From positions 1 to 31,202 of the forward strand of contig SYBY01000528.1 in NCBI GenBank assembly GCA_005788585.1: a DNA stretch of 31,202 nucleotides, in the 5' to 3' direction. Of this stretch, positions 22,874-29,645 are shown in pieces. The stretch's first letter is position 1. Each line of letters begins with the position of its first letter. The notes below the pieces were generated by a model, which saw nothing but the letters and a program-made list of their open reading frames with translations, was not told the origin of the DNA and did no database searches. Position numbers and translations under genes: made by a program. The DNA comes from Actinomycetota bacterium (lineage in GTDB: Bacteria; Actinomycetota; Thermoleophilia; Solirubrobacterales; Solirubrobacteraceae).

Positions 22874-24697
22874 TCAGCGGCGGCGGTACGGGTCGACGAG
22901 GACGTTGTCGATCTGCACCCCGCCGCGGCTGCTCGCCGCCGCGGTCGTGCGGAAGACCAGCTGCACGCTCCCGCCCTTGGCGATGAGGCTCTCGGCGATC
23001 CGCGTCGCGAGCGGGTGGATGCCCGAGGCGCGCCAGTTGCCCGCCGCGCCCGGGGCCGTCTCCGACGTCAGCTCGACGACGTACGAGGGGTTGAAGCGCG
23101 GGCGGAAGCGGATCGACGTGTAGAGGTTGTTGGTCGCCGCGAGGCTCTTGACGAGGAAGCGGAAGTGCGGGTTCGTCTCGTTGATGCAGAACGGCGGTGA
23201 GACGACCTCCGGGGTGCCGGTCGGCCCGACGCCGCCGATGCGCAGCGACTTCGACCCGGGCAGGATCCCGACGTCCTCGTTGCCCTCGACGACCGCGGCG
23301 TGCTTGAGCGACCAGTGCTCGACGGAGCTCTCGAAGTCGCCCTGGGGCGCCAGCGAATACTCGGCCAGATCGCCGAGTGAGGCGAACGACTGCGCCAGCG
23401 GCTGCTCGGGGCAGGCGTCGACCGGGGTCGTGTCGCCGGTCACGACCATGGTGTGGTCGGCGGCGGCGCCCGGGGCGACGGCGATGGCGGTGACGGGCGT
23501 GACGACCTGCGTGGGTGCGGTTCGGCGCGCGGTGTCGCCGTGGCCGAGCTGCCCGATCGCGTTGTAGCCCCAGCACCACAGCGTGGTGTCGGCCTGGATC
23601 GCGCAGGTCGAGTAGCGGCCGGCGGCAAGCGACGTCCACGTCGTGTCGACGCCCACCTGCTGCGGCGCGCGCTGGTTGAGCGTGTGGCCGAGGCCCAGCT
23701 CGCCGGAGCCGTTGTAGCCCCAGCACCAGAGGGTGCCGTTCGTCCGGATCGCGCAGGTCGAGTCGAAGGCGGCGGAGACCGCGGACCAGTCGTTCGTCGT
23801 CCCGACGCGGACCGGGCTCTTCTGCTTCGTGACGTTGCCGACGCCGGCCTCGCCGAGGTTGTTGTCGCCCCAGCACCACAGGCTGCGGTTCGTCTGGGTG
23901 GCGCACGTGTGGTACCCGCCGCTGGAGACCGTGTCCCAGGTCGCGGCGGTGCCGACGCGCTGCGGGGTGCGCTCGCTCGTCACGTCGCCCTGACCGAGCT
24001 GGCCCGAGCCGTTGTAGCCCCAGCACCAGAGGGTGCCGTCGGTCTTCACGGCGCAGGTCGAGTCGATGGTGGCGCTGGCGGCCTTCCAGCCGGTGCCGGC
24101 GACGCGCTGCGGCGTCGTGAAGGTCGTGACCGAGTTCAGCCCGAGCTTGCCGTAGGACCCTTCGCCCCAGCACCACAGGGCGCCGCCCGACTGCGTCGCG
24201 CAGGTGTGGTTGCGCCCGGCCGTGACGGACGTCCACGTGGCGGCCGTGCCGACCTGGACGGGGGTCTCACGGTCCGTGCGATCTCCCAGGCCGAGTTGCG
24301 CGGAGCCGTTCTCGCCCCAGCACCACAGGGTGCCCGGGAGGCGGATCGCGCAGGTGAAGTCGTCGCCGGCGGCGGCGGACGTCCAGTCGGTCGCGGCGCC
24401 GGTGATGGCGAAGTTCGTCTCGCTCCCGCGTGTGCCGACGCCGAGCTCGCCGTCGACGTTGTCGCCGGTGCCGCGCAGCGCCCCGGTGGTGGCGACGGGC
24501 TCGCCCTGCACGCTGTCGACGACGGCCTGGGCGGCATCGGCGGCGGAGTCGACCGAGGTCTCGCCGGCAACGTGCCCGTCGGGCGCGATGGTGGTCAGGG
24601 CGGGGTCAGCGGCATGCACCACGGGCGCGGCGACGACCACGGCGATGAGTGCGGCGATGACGCCGGCGCCGAGTCGGCCCGGGTGGTGCGTTGCCAT
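22874..24697 (-). CDS. Secreted RCC1-repeat protein with C-terminal jelly-roll-like domain
   Basis: A 607-residue exported protein: signal peptide to about residue 29 (VVHA|AD), one degenerate and six clear RCC1-type blades of 49-50 residues, then a roughly 170-residue C-terminal domain. Each clear blade has WCWG, Q/ELG and a TCA(I/T/V) strand, so every unit carries two Cys. The C-terminal part starts around [20 protein letters not shown] and ends [15 protein letters not shown] associate this layout with secreted proteins of Thermoleophilia, possibly carbohydrate-binding. An RCC1 propeller normally needs about seven blades, and the count here fits one propeller. AGGGGG precedes ATG 24697. Function is unknown; surface binding is a guess. 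Confidence 0.85.
   Translation of the reverse strand: MATHHPGRLGAGVIAALIAVVVAAPVVHAADPALTTIAPDGHVAGETSVDSAADAAQAVVDSVQGEPVATTGALRGTGDNVDGELGVGTRGSETNFAITGAATDWTSAAAGDDFTCAIRLPGTLWCWGENGSAQLGLGDRTDRETPVQVGTAATWTSVTAGRNHTCATQSGGALWCWGEGSYGKLGLNSVTTFTTPQRVAGTGWKAASATIDSTCAVKTDGTLWCWGYNGSGQLGQGDVTSERTPQRVGTAATWDTVSSGGYHTCATQTNRSLWCWGDNNLGEAGVGNVTKQKSPVRVGTTNDWSAVSAAFDSTCAIRTNGTLWCWGYNGSGELGLGHTLNQRAPQQVGVDTTWTSLAAGRYSTCAIQADTTLWCWGYNAIGQLGHGDTARRTAPTQVVTPVTAIAVAPGAAADHTMVVTGDTTPVDACPEQPLAQSFASLGDLAEYSLAPQGDFESSVEHWSLKHAAVVEGNEDVGILPGSKSLRIGGVGPTGTPEVVSPPFCINETNPHFRFLVKSLAATNNLYTSIRFRPRFNPSYVVELTSETAPGAAGNWRASGIHPLATRIAESLIAKGGSVQLVFRTTAAASSRGGVQIDNVLVDPYRRR
23560..24345 (-). repeat. Six in-frame tandem repeats encoding RCC1 blades
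   Basis: The anchor GCCCCAGCACCA (minus-strand code for WCWG) starts at 23567, 23717, 23867, 24017, 24164 and 24314, giving spacings of 150, 150, 150, 147 and 150 bases. Parts flanking the anchors at 23717 and 24017 are identical over about 30 bases, pointing to recent duplication or gene conversion among units. Confidence 0.85.
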
Positions 24698-24819
24698 GCG
24701 GTGGTTCCCCCTGCTCGTCGTCCCTGACGCCCTGGCTATCGGCACGCAGAGGGCGTCGCGAGAGGGTTCGGCGCGCAGTCATACGCGATCCCTACAGGGC
24801 GTTCGCCCGGGGCCGGGTC

Positions 24820-24825
24820 TATCGT
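24820..24825 (+). promoter_or_regulatory. Putative -10 element (TATCGT) of the fluoride operon
   Basis: TATCGT ends exactly six bases before ATG 24832. A leaderless mRNA would leave no room for a 5' fluoride riboswitch, and none is recognisable in 24698-24831. Confidence 0.5.
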
Positions 24826-24831
24826 CGCGGG

Positions 24832-25230
24832 ATGCGTCTCGACCCTCGCGAACTCGCTGCGATCTTCGCCGGCGGGTTCGCGGGGGCCGTGCTGCGCGCG
24901 GACCTCGCCGAGCGGTTCGCCGCCAACCCCGGCAGTTGGCCGTGGGAGACGTTCCTCGTGAACATCGCGGGCGCGTTCCTGCTCGGCTGGTTCGTCACCC
25001 GCCTGCAGGAGCGCCTGCCGCTCTCCGCGTACCGGCGGCCGCTGCTGGGCACCGGGTTCTGCGGCGCGCTGACGACGTTCTCGACGATGCAGATCGAGCT
25101 GCTGTTCATGCTCGATGCGGGCCACGTCGGGCTCGCGGTCGCCTATGCGTCGGTGAGCGTGGCGGCCGGCTTCGCGGCCGTCCTGCTGGCGACGAACCTG
25201 GTGCGCACCGGCGGGAGGCTGCGCGCGTGA
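24832..25230 (+). CDS. crcB: Fluoride channel subunit CrcB/FluC, first of two
   Basis: A 132-residue Fluc-type fluoride exporter subunit with four hydrophobic helices. Signature pieces: [26 protein letters not shown] with pore Asn44, and [15 protein letters not shown]. The Phe box keeps Phe83, but the second Phe position is Met86. ATG 24832 is supported by the -10-like TATCGT six bases upstream. The second subunit starts within its stop codon (GTGA), so the two most likely form an antiparallel heterodimer that lets fluoride leave the cytoplasm. The DUF190 gene follows in the same operon. Confidence 0.93.
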   Translation: MRLDPRELAAIFAGGFAGAVLRADLAERFAANPGSWPWETFLVNIAGAFLLGWFVTRLQERLPLSAYRRPLLGTGFCGALTTFSTMQIELLFMLDAGHVGLAVAYASVSVAAGFAAVLLATNLVRTGGRLRA

Positions 25231-25592
25231 GCCTGCCCGTGCTCCTGGCGGTCGGCGCCCTCGGCGGATTCGGGGCGCTTGCGCGGTTCCTGCTCGACGG
25301 CGCCGTCTCGCGGCGCGCGGGCAGCGCCTTTCCCGTCGGGACGCTGGCCGTGAACCTGTCGGGCGCGTTCGTGCTCGGCGTCGTGGTCGGTGCCGCAGTC
25401 GGCGGCGACGCGTACCGGTTCGCCGCGCTCGGGTTCCTCGGCGCGTTCACGACGTTCAGCACGTGGGCGCTGGAGAGCCACCGCCTGGCCGAGGAGGGAC
25501 GCCTGCGGCTCGGCGCCCTGAACTTCGCGATGAGCCTCGTACTCGGGATCGCGCTGGCGTGGGCCGGCCGGGAAGCCGGGCTGCTGCTGTGA
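25227..25592 (+). CDS. crcB: Fluoride channel subunit CrcB/FluC, second of two
   Basis: A 121-residue partner subunit: [27 protein letters not shown] with Asn43, and [15 protein letters not shown]. The Phe box is Phe77 with Trp80 in the second Phe position. GTG 25227 overlaps the stop of the first subunit, and its own stop overlaps the DUF190 start, so the three are translationally coupled. The pairing of two non-identical subunits is the heterodimeric Fluc arrangement, common in Gram-positive bacteria. Confidence 0.92.
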   Translation: MSLPVLLAVGALGGFGALARFLLDGAVSRRAGSAFPVGTLAVNLSGAFVLGVVVGAAVGGDAYRFAALGFLGAFTTFSTWALESHRLAEEGRLRLGALNFAMSLVLGIALAWAGREAGLLL

Positions 25593-26644
25593 GCGCCGAC
25601 GCCCTGAAGCTCACGGTCTACGTCGGCGAGCGGGCCCGGACGGACGACGGGCGGCTCGCCGCCGACGCGCTCATGGAGATCGCCGCGCGACACGAGCTGC
25701 GCGTCAGCGCGCTGCTGCGCGGCACCGAGGGCTTCGGTCCGAAGCACCGCCTGCGCACCGACCGGCTGCTGACGCTCTCCGAGGACCTGCCGCTGGTGAG
25801 CGTCGCCGTGGACGAGCGCGCGCGGGTCGAGGCCGCGGCGGCGGTCGCGGTCGCGCTGCCGTTCCAGGGGCTCGTCACGCTCGAGCGGGCGGCGTTCGCC
25901 GGCGACGACACAGCGCCCGCGGCGGAGGCCAAGCTCACGGTGTACGTCGGCCGTCACGAGCGGGCGGGCGGACGCACGGCCCACGAGGCGGTGATCGACG
26001 AGCTGCACGCGGCCGGGGTGGCGGGCGCGACGGCGCTGCTGGGCGTCGACGGCACGCTGCACGGCGTCCGGCAGCGCGCGCGCCTGACCGGGCGGAACGC
26101 CGCCGTGCCGGTCATGGTCGTCGCGGTGGGGGACGGGCAGTTGATCGCGGCGGCGCGCGCACGCATCGCCGCCCTGCTCGACCGCCCGACCATGACCCTC
26201 GAGCGCGTCACCCTCTGCAAGCGCGACGGCACGCAGCTGGCCGTCCCCGCCGAGGTGGCCGCGACCGATCCCTCGGGACTGGCGGTGTGGCAGAAGCTCA
26301 CGGTGTTCGCCGGTGCGCAGTCGCGTCACGACGGGGCCCCGCTGCACGCGGCGCTCGTCGGCGAGCTGCGCCGCGCGGGCGCCGCGGGCGCGACGACCGT
26401 CCGTGGCATCCGCGGCTACCACGGCGACCACGCCCCCCACGGCGACACGCTGTGGCAGCTGCGACGGCACGCGCCGACGGTCACCGTCATCGTCGACACC
26501 CCCGACCGCATGGCGCGCTGGTTCGCCATCGTGGACGCGCTCACCGACGAGACCGGCCTGGTGACGAGTGAGCTCGTGCCCGCGCTGCGGACCGCCGGAC
26601 CCCACGGCGGCAGCGGCGGCCTGGCGCTCGCCCGCGTGGGATGA
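25589..26644 (+). CDS. Triple DUF190-domain (PII-like) protein
   Basis: A 351-residue soluble protein built from three DUF190 domains in a row. Each begins with the same strand: KLTVYVG at 7-13, KLTVYVG at 115-121 and KLTVFAG at 236-242. Each continues with a helix and an inner strand: VSALLRGTEGFG, AGATALLGVDGT and AGATTVRGIRGYH. Single-domain DUF190 proteins are about 110 residues and often sit beside crcB genes. They share the ferredoxin-like fold of PII and CutA, which work as trimers. A three-domain chain is unusual and may fold as a built-in trimer. GTG 25589 overlaps the second CrcB stop. It may sense a nucleotide or fluoride-related signal and gate the channel, which is inference. Confidence 0.88.
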   Translation: MSADALKLTVYVGERARTDDGRLAADALMEIAARHELRVSALLRGTEGFGPKHRLRTDRLLTLSEDLPLVSVAVDERARVEAAAAVAVALPFQGLVTLERAAFAGDDTAPAAEAKLTVYVGRHERAGGRTAHEAVIDELHAAGVAGATALLGVDGTLHGVRQRARLTGRNAAVPVMVVAVGDGQLIAAARARIAALLDRPTMTLERVTLCKRDGTQLAVPAEVAATDPSGLAVWQKLTVFAGAQSRHDGAPLHAALVGELRRAGAAGATTVRGIRGYHGDHAPHGDTLWQLRRHAPTVTVIVDTPDRMARWFAIVDALTDETGLVTSELVPALRTAGPHGGSGGLALARVG

Positions 26645-26645
26645 T
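26640..26645 (+). promoter_or_regulatory. Putative -10 element (GATGAT) of the methyltransferase gene
   Basis: GATGAT ends exactly six bases before GTG 26652 and overlaps the stop codon of the DUF190 gene. The match may partly reflect that TGA, but it has the same form as the elements at 3912-3917 and 27608-27613. Confidence 0.35.
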
Positions 26646-26651
26646 CGGCCG

Positions 26652-27314
26652 GTGAGCACGCAGGACACGCACGACCACCCGCTGTTCGCCCGCTTCTGGA
26701 AGCTCGCGGCGCCCGGTGCCATGTCCGGTCGCGACCGCGACACCCTCCTCGGCGGGCTGCGCGGCGCGATCGTCGAGGTCGGCGCCGGGACCGGCGTGAA
26801 CTTCGCCCACTACCCGGCGAGCGTCACGCGGGTCGTCGCCGTGGAGCCGGAGCCGCACCTCCGCGCGGAGGCCGCGAAGCACGCGACGGGCGCGCCCGTC
26901 CCCGTCGAGGTCGTCGACGGGACCGCGGAGTCGCTGCCGCTCGCCGACGCGTCGTGCGACGGCGCCGTCCTCTCCCTGGTGCTCTGCTCGGTGAGCGACC
27001 AGGCCGCGGCGCTCGCCGAGCTCGAACGCGTCATGCGACCGGGCGGCGAGTTGCGCTTCTACGAGCACGTCGTCGCCCACCGCGCGCGGCCGGCGGCCTT
27101 CCAGCGGCTCCTGGACCGCTCCGGCGTGTGGCCGAAGCTCGGCGCGGGCTGTCACGTCGCGCGCGACACGTCGGCCGCGCTGCACGCGTCGGGGTTCGAC
27201 GTCGTCGAGGAGCGGCGCTTCATGTCGGGCCTCGGCCCCTTCGCGCTGCCGCACATCGCGGGTGTCGCCCGGCGTCAGTCGAGCACGATGGCCACGAGCG
27301 CCACGACGGCGTAG
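26652..27314 (+). CDS. Class I SAM-dependent methyltransferase
   Basis: A 220-residue methyltransferase of the Methyltransf_11/METTL7-like type. SAM-binding motif I is VEVGAGTGVNFAHYP (about residues 41-55). The acidic end of strand 2 is VVAVEPEPH, motif IV is CDGAVLSLVLCSV, and the post-motif is MRPGGELRFYEHV. The substrate is unknown; related proteins methylate thiols, lipids or small phenols. GTG 26652 lies 7 bases after the DUF190 stop, so it may read through from the fluoride operon or use its own promoter. Its 3' end overlaps the convergent DUF202 gene by 40 bases. Confidence 0.88.
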   Translation: MSTQDTHDHPLFARFWKLAAPGAMSGRDRDTLLGGLRGAIVEVGAGTGVNFAHYPASVTRVVAVEPEPHLRAEAAKHATGAPVPVEVVDGTAESLPLADASCDGAVLSLVLCSVSDQAAALAELERVMRPGGELRFYEHVVAHRARPAAFQRLLDRSGVWPKLGAGCHVARDTSAALHASGFDVVEERRFMSGLGPFALPHIAGVARRQSSTMATSATTA

Positions 27315-27601
27315 AGCCCGAGCCCCGCACCGATCCCGCGCATCCAGAGCGCTTCGGGCAGTTTGCGGCCGGCCCGCATCGCGGCGTCGTAGCGCCGCTC
27401 CTGGCGACCCGCGGCGACCGCGAGCGCCGCTCCCGCGCTGACCGGCGGGATCGCGACGATCCACCGGACGACCTCGTGGTCGAAGTTCAGCGCCTTCGCG
27501 GCGACCAGGCCCGCGGCGACGAGCGCCAGCGCGGTGCGGATCCACGCAAGGTACGTCCGCTCGTTCGCGAGGCTGAACCGGTAGTCGAGATCCTCGGCCA
27601 C
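27275..27601 (-). CDS. DUF202 (YidH-like) membrane protein
   Basis: A 108-residue inner-membrane protein with the DUF202 signature NERTYLAWIRTALAL and three transmembrane segments (about residues 17-38, 46-65 and 88-107). The loop after the second is charged (GRQERRYDAAMRAGRK). The start is GTG 27601 with GATGAT six bases upstream. Molecular function of the family is unknown. It overlaps the methyltransferase gene by 40 bases tail to tail and is divergent from the secreted CsgG-like gene with only 41 bases between starts. Confidence 0.88.
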   Translation of the reverse strand: MAEDLDYRFSLANERTYLAWIRTALALVAAGLVAAKALNFDHEVVRWIVAIPPVSAGAALAVAAGRQERRYDAAMRAGRKLPEALWMRGIGAGLGLYAVVALVAIVLD

Positions 27602-27607
27602 GCCGAC

Positions 27608-27613
27608 ATCATC
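27608..27613 (-). promoter_or_regulatory. Putative -10 element (GATGAT) of the DUF202 gene
   Basis: On the minus strand GATGAT is followed by six bases and GTG 27601. It lies back to back with the plus-strand element at 27631-27636. Confidence 0.45.
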
Positions 27614-27630
27614 GCGGATGCACCAGCACG

Positions 27631-27636
27631 TACAGT
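27631..27636 (+). promoter_or_regulatory. Putative -10 element (TACAGT) of the CsgG-like gene
   Basis: TACAGT ends exactly six bases before ATG 27643, consistent with a leaderless mRNA. Its -35 region must lie across or beyond the start of the divergent DUF202 gene. Confidence 0.5.
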
Positions 27637-27642
27637 TCGGTC

Positions 27643-28980
27643 ATGTCACGTCGCACGCTCGTTCTGGTTCTGTCCGCACTCACCCTGCTGGCCGTGCCGA
27701 GCATCGCGTCGGCTGCCGTCAAGCGCGGGGTCTTCTCCGGGTCGCTCGGCGTCACCGTGCCCCGCGGGGCGGACGCCGAGGTCCGGGCGGTCAACCGCGC
27801 GACGGGGACCTTGGCTGCCGCCCGCGAGATCGGCCGCAGCGGCCGCTTCACGCTGTCGCTGCCTCCCGGTTCGTACACGATCGTCGGCAGCATCGTGCGT
27901 CCCGGCGCCCGGCCGACGCAGGTCGTCTCCGGCGTGACGCTGAAGTCCGGGCAGCGCCGGACCAAGACGAACCTCAAGCGCAAGCGCAAGAAGCCCAAGG
28001 CCCGTGCGGCCTACGTGCAGGAGCTCGGGAACGTCACGCCGGGCGTCGTGGCGCTGGAAATGCCGAACGTCACGGGCACGCTGGACGGCGAGTGGGACTA
28101 CCTGCGCCAGGGCCTGAACGATCTCGCCATCGGCGACCTCTTCGGCGACGCGAAGCCGGACTGCGAGATCGCCGTCATCGAGCACGACCGCCGCGCCGAG
28201 CTGCTCAAGGAGCTGGAGTTCCAGCAGTCACCGTATGTCGATCCCTCGACACGGGTGACGCGCAACCTCGTGCAGGCGGACGTCGAGGTCCGCGGTCGTG
28301 CGCGGCAGATCAACGCCGACCGCGTCGAGGTGACGCTCGACCTCATCGACAAGACGACGGGCGAGCGGGTCGGCGGCGCGAAGCGCACCCTGGACGGTGA
28401 TCGGGTCTTCGAGGACTACGAGCAGCTGACCAAGCAGCTCTCCGAGGAGCTCTGCAAGCTCAGCGACACCTACGAGGTGACGCTCGACATCGCCGGCACC
28501 GGGAGGTTAGCGACCCACGACGGGTCCGGGACCATGCGCAGCACGCTCAAGGCCAGGCGCGCGAACCGCAAGCAGCAGCGGTGGACCGATCAGGGCCCGA
28601 TCGCCTGGGGAAACCTGACCGTGACCGGCAAGACCCCCGGCTGCGCGCACGTCAGCCCGGTGGCGCCGTCGACGTCGTGGTCGGTGACGATCACGGTCGC
28701 GGGCGACGACACGCTGAAGGTCGACTGGGGCCTGGGCGGCGCCGACATGGCGACCGCGACGATCGACTGCTATCCGACGAGCCCGGGCGACTACGACCCG
28801 CCGCCGATCGCCGGTCAGCCGCTGGTGTCGCTGCTGAACACGGGGCCGGTCTCGTTCACCCTGCCGTTCGCCGGGGGGACGACGCCGATCACCGGTGCCG
28901 TCCTCGACGGCGGCGACGGGTTCTCCAACACCGGGACGCTCGTGGTCAAGCCCGGGCGGGTCGTCCGGGCGGAGGGCTGA
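27643..28980 (+). CDS. Secreted protein with CsgG-like domain
   Basis: A 445-residue exported protein. Signal peptide: MSRRTLVLVLSALTLLAVPS with cleavage near ASA at about residue 25. Residues about 28-95 look like a transthyretin/carboxypeptidase-regulatory beta-sandwich (GRFTLSLPPGSYTIVGSIV). A strongly basic linker (KRKRKKPKAR) follows. Residues about 130-280 match the CsgG/TolB-N pattern: LAIGDLF, CEIAVIEHDRRAELLKEL, LVQADVEVRGRARQ and VEVTLDLIDKTTGERV. A C-terminal beta-rich domain with paired Cys ends the chain. CsgG proteins form outer-membrane secretion pores in Gram-negatives. Here the protein has no lipobox Cys, so a different envelope role is likely. It overlaps the convergent TetR gene by 35 bases. 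Confidence 0.75.
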   Translation: MSRRTLVLVLSALTLLAVPSIASAAVKRGVFSGSLGVTVPRGADAEVRAVNRATGTLAAAREIGRSGRFTLSLPPGSYTIVGSIVRPGARPTQVVSGVTLKSGQRRTKTNLKRKRKKPKARAAYVQELGNVTPGVVALEMPNVTGTLDGEWDYLRQGLNDLAIGDLFGDAKPDCEIAVIEHDRRAELLKELEFQQSPYVDPSTRVTRNLVQADVEVRGRARQINADRVEVTLDLIDKTTGERVGGAKRTLDGDRVFEDYEQLTKQLSEELCKLSDTYEVTLDIAGTGRLATHDGSGTMRSTLKARRANRKQQRWTDQGPIAWGNLTVTGKTPGCAHVSPVAPSTSWSVTITVAGDDTLKVDWGLGGADMATATIDCYPTSPGDYDPPPIAGQPLVSLLNTGPVSFTLPFAGGTTPITGAVLDGGDGFSNTGTLVVKPGRVVRAEG

Positions 28981-29566
28981 GCACCGCGTCGATCTCGGTG
29001 CGGGCGCGGTCGATGGCGGTGTCGTCGTCGAGCAGGCGCCGGGTGAAGTTCGCCTGGGTCACGACGGCGTGCAGCACGAACGTGACCTGCGCGGGCTCGC
29101 GGCTGCCCGGAAGGTCGCCCGCGCGCTGGGCGAGCGCGACGTCGCGCATGAGGACCGCGTGCCACTGCCGCCACGCGGCCGCGAGCACGTCGCGGATCGG
29201 GCCGGGCCGGTCGTCGAACTCGTGGGCGGCGGCGGTGAGGAAGCACCCGCCGGGATAGACGTCGCGCTCGAGGAAGCTCAGCCACGCATCCATCGCGGCG
29301 CGCAGCCGGGGCAGACCTTCGGCGCGGTCGGCGACGGGTTCCCAGACCTCTTCGGTGAACCGTGAGACGGCGGTGGTGACGGCCTCGACCTGGAGGTGCT
29401 CCTTGGCGTCGAAGTGCCCGATGACGCCGCTCTTGCTCAGGTGCAGGTCGGCGGCGAGCCGCCCGAGGCTGAGCCCTTCGAGCCCTTCGGCGGATCCGAG
29501 TGCGCCCGCGCGATCGAGGATGGCCTGACGGGTCTGCTCGGCCTCGGCACGGGACTTCCTGGGCAT
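28946..29566 (-). CDS. TetR-family transcriptional regulator
   Basis: A 206-residue TetR protein. The DNA-binding domain comprises RQAILDRAGALGSAEG and then SLGRLAADLHLSKSGVIGHFDAKEHL. The C-terminal half (GGCFLTAAAHEFDDRPGPIR) is of the TetR_C_6-like type with a Cys in the ligand domain. ATG 29566 is preferred because the helix-turn-helix then begins at the usual distance and TAAAGT stands seven bases upstream. It is divergent from the metallo-beta-lactamase-fold gene, and twin operator-like repeats lie between them, so it very probably represses that gene and itself. Confidence 0.9.
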   Translation of the reverse strand: MPRKSRAEAEQTRQAILDRAGALGSAEGLEGLSLGRLAADLHLSKSGVIGHFDAKEHLQVEAVTTAVSRFTEEVWEPVADRAEGLPRLRAAMDAWLSFLERDVYPGGCFLTAAAHEFDDRPGPIRDVLAAAWRQWHAVLMRDVALAQRAGDLPGSREPAQVTFVLHAVVTQANFTRRLLDDDTAIDRARTEIDAVLSPPPGRPARA

Positions 29567-29573
29567 CGCGCCA

Positions 29574-29579
29574 ACTTTA
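29574..29579 (-). promoter_or_regulatory. Putative -10 element (TAAAGT) of the TetR gene
   Basis: On the minus strand TAAAGT is followed by seven bases and ATG 29566. It abuts the first operator-like repeat at 29580. Confidence 0.5.
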
Positions 29580-29615
29580 GCGTACGATCGTGCTATAAAT
29601 GGCGTACGAGCGTGC
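29580..29615. promoter_or_regulatory. Tandem operator repeats in the TetR/MBL intergenic region
   Basis: GCGTACGATCGTGC (29580-29593) and GCGTACGAGCGTGC (29602-29615) are 14-base copies differing at one base, spaced 22 bases start to start (about two helical turns, same DNA face). Each holds an ACGA-KCGT core that is a full or near palindrome. TATAAA (29594-29599), a likely -10 for the plus-strand gene, lies between them, so binding would block transcription both ways. Confidence 0.7.
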
Positions 29616-29645
29616 GCCAAACGACACACGACGGAGGTGCGTCCC

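Noticed and set aside
23560..24345. CRISPR-like regular array (150-base spacing)
   Set aside because: The periodic units are in frame, encode RCC1 blades, and have no short-repeat/unique-spacer structure.
24797..24808. GGGCG-TT-CGCCC hairpin as a terminator
   Set aside because: The loop is only two bases, there is no U tract on either side, and such GC dyads are expected by chance in this DNA.
24698..24831. Fluoride (crcB) riboswitch upstream of the FluC genes
   Set aside because: I could not find the conserved riboswitch core, and a -10-like element six bases before the ATG leaves no 5' leader to hold it.
29594..29599. Second leaderless promoter for the MBL-fold gene
   Set aside because: TATAAA lies 46 bases before the ATG, and a good GGAGG Shine-Dalgarno site is present, so this gene appears to have a leader.
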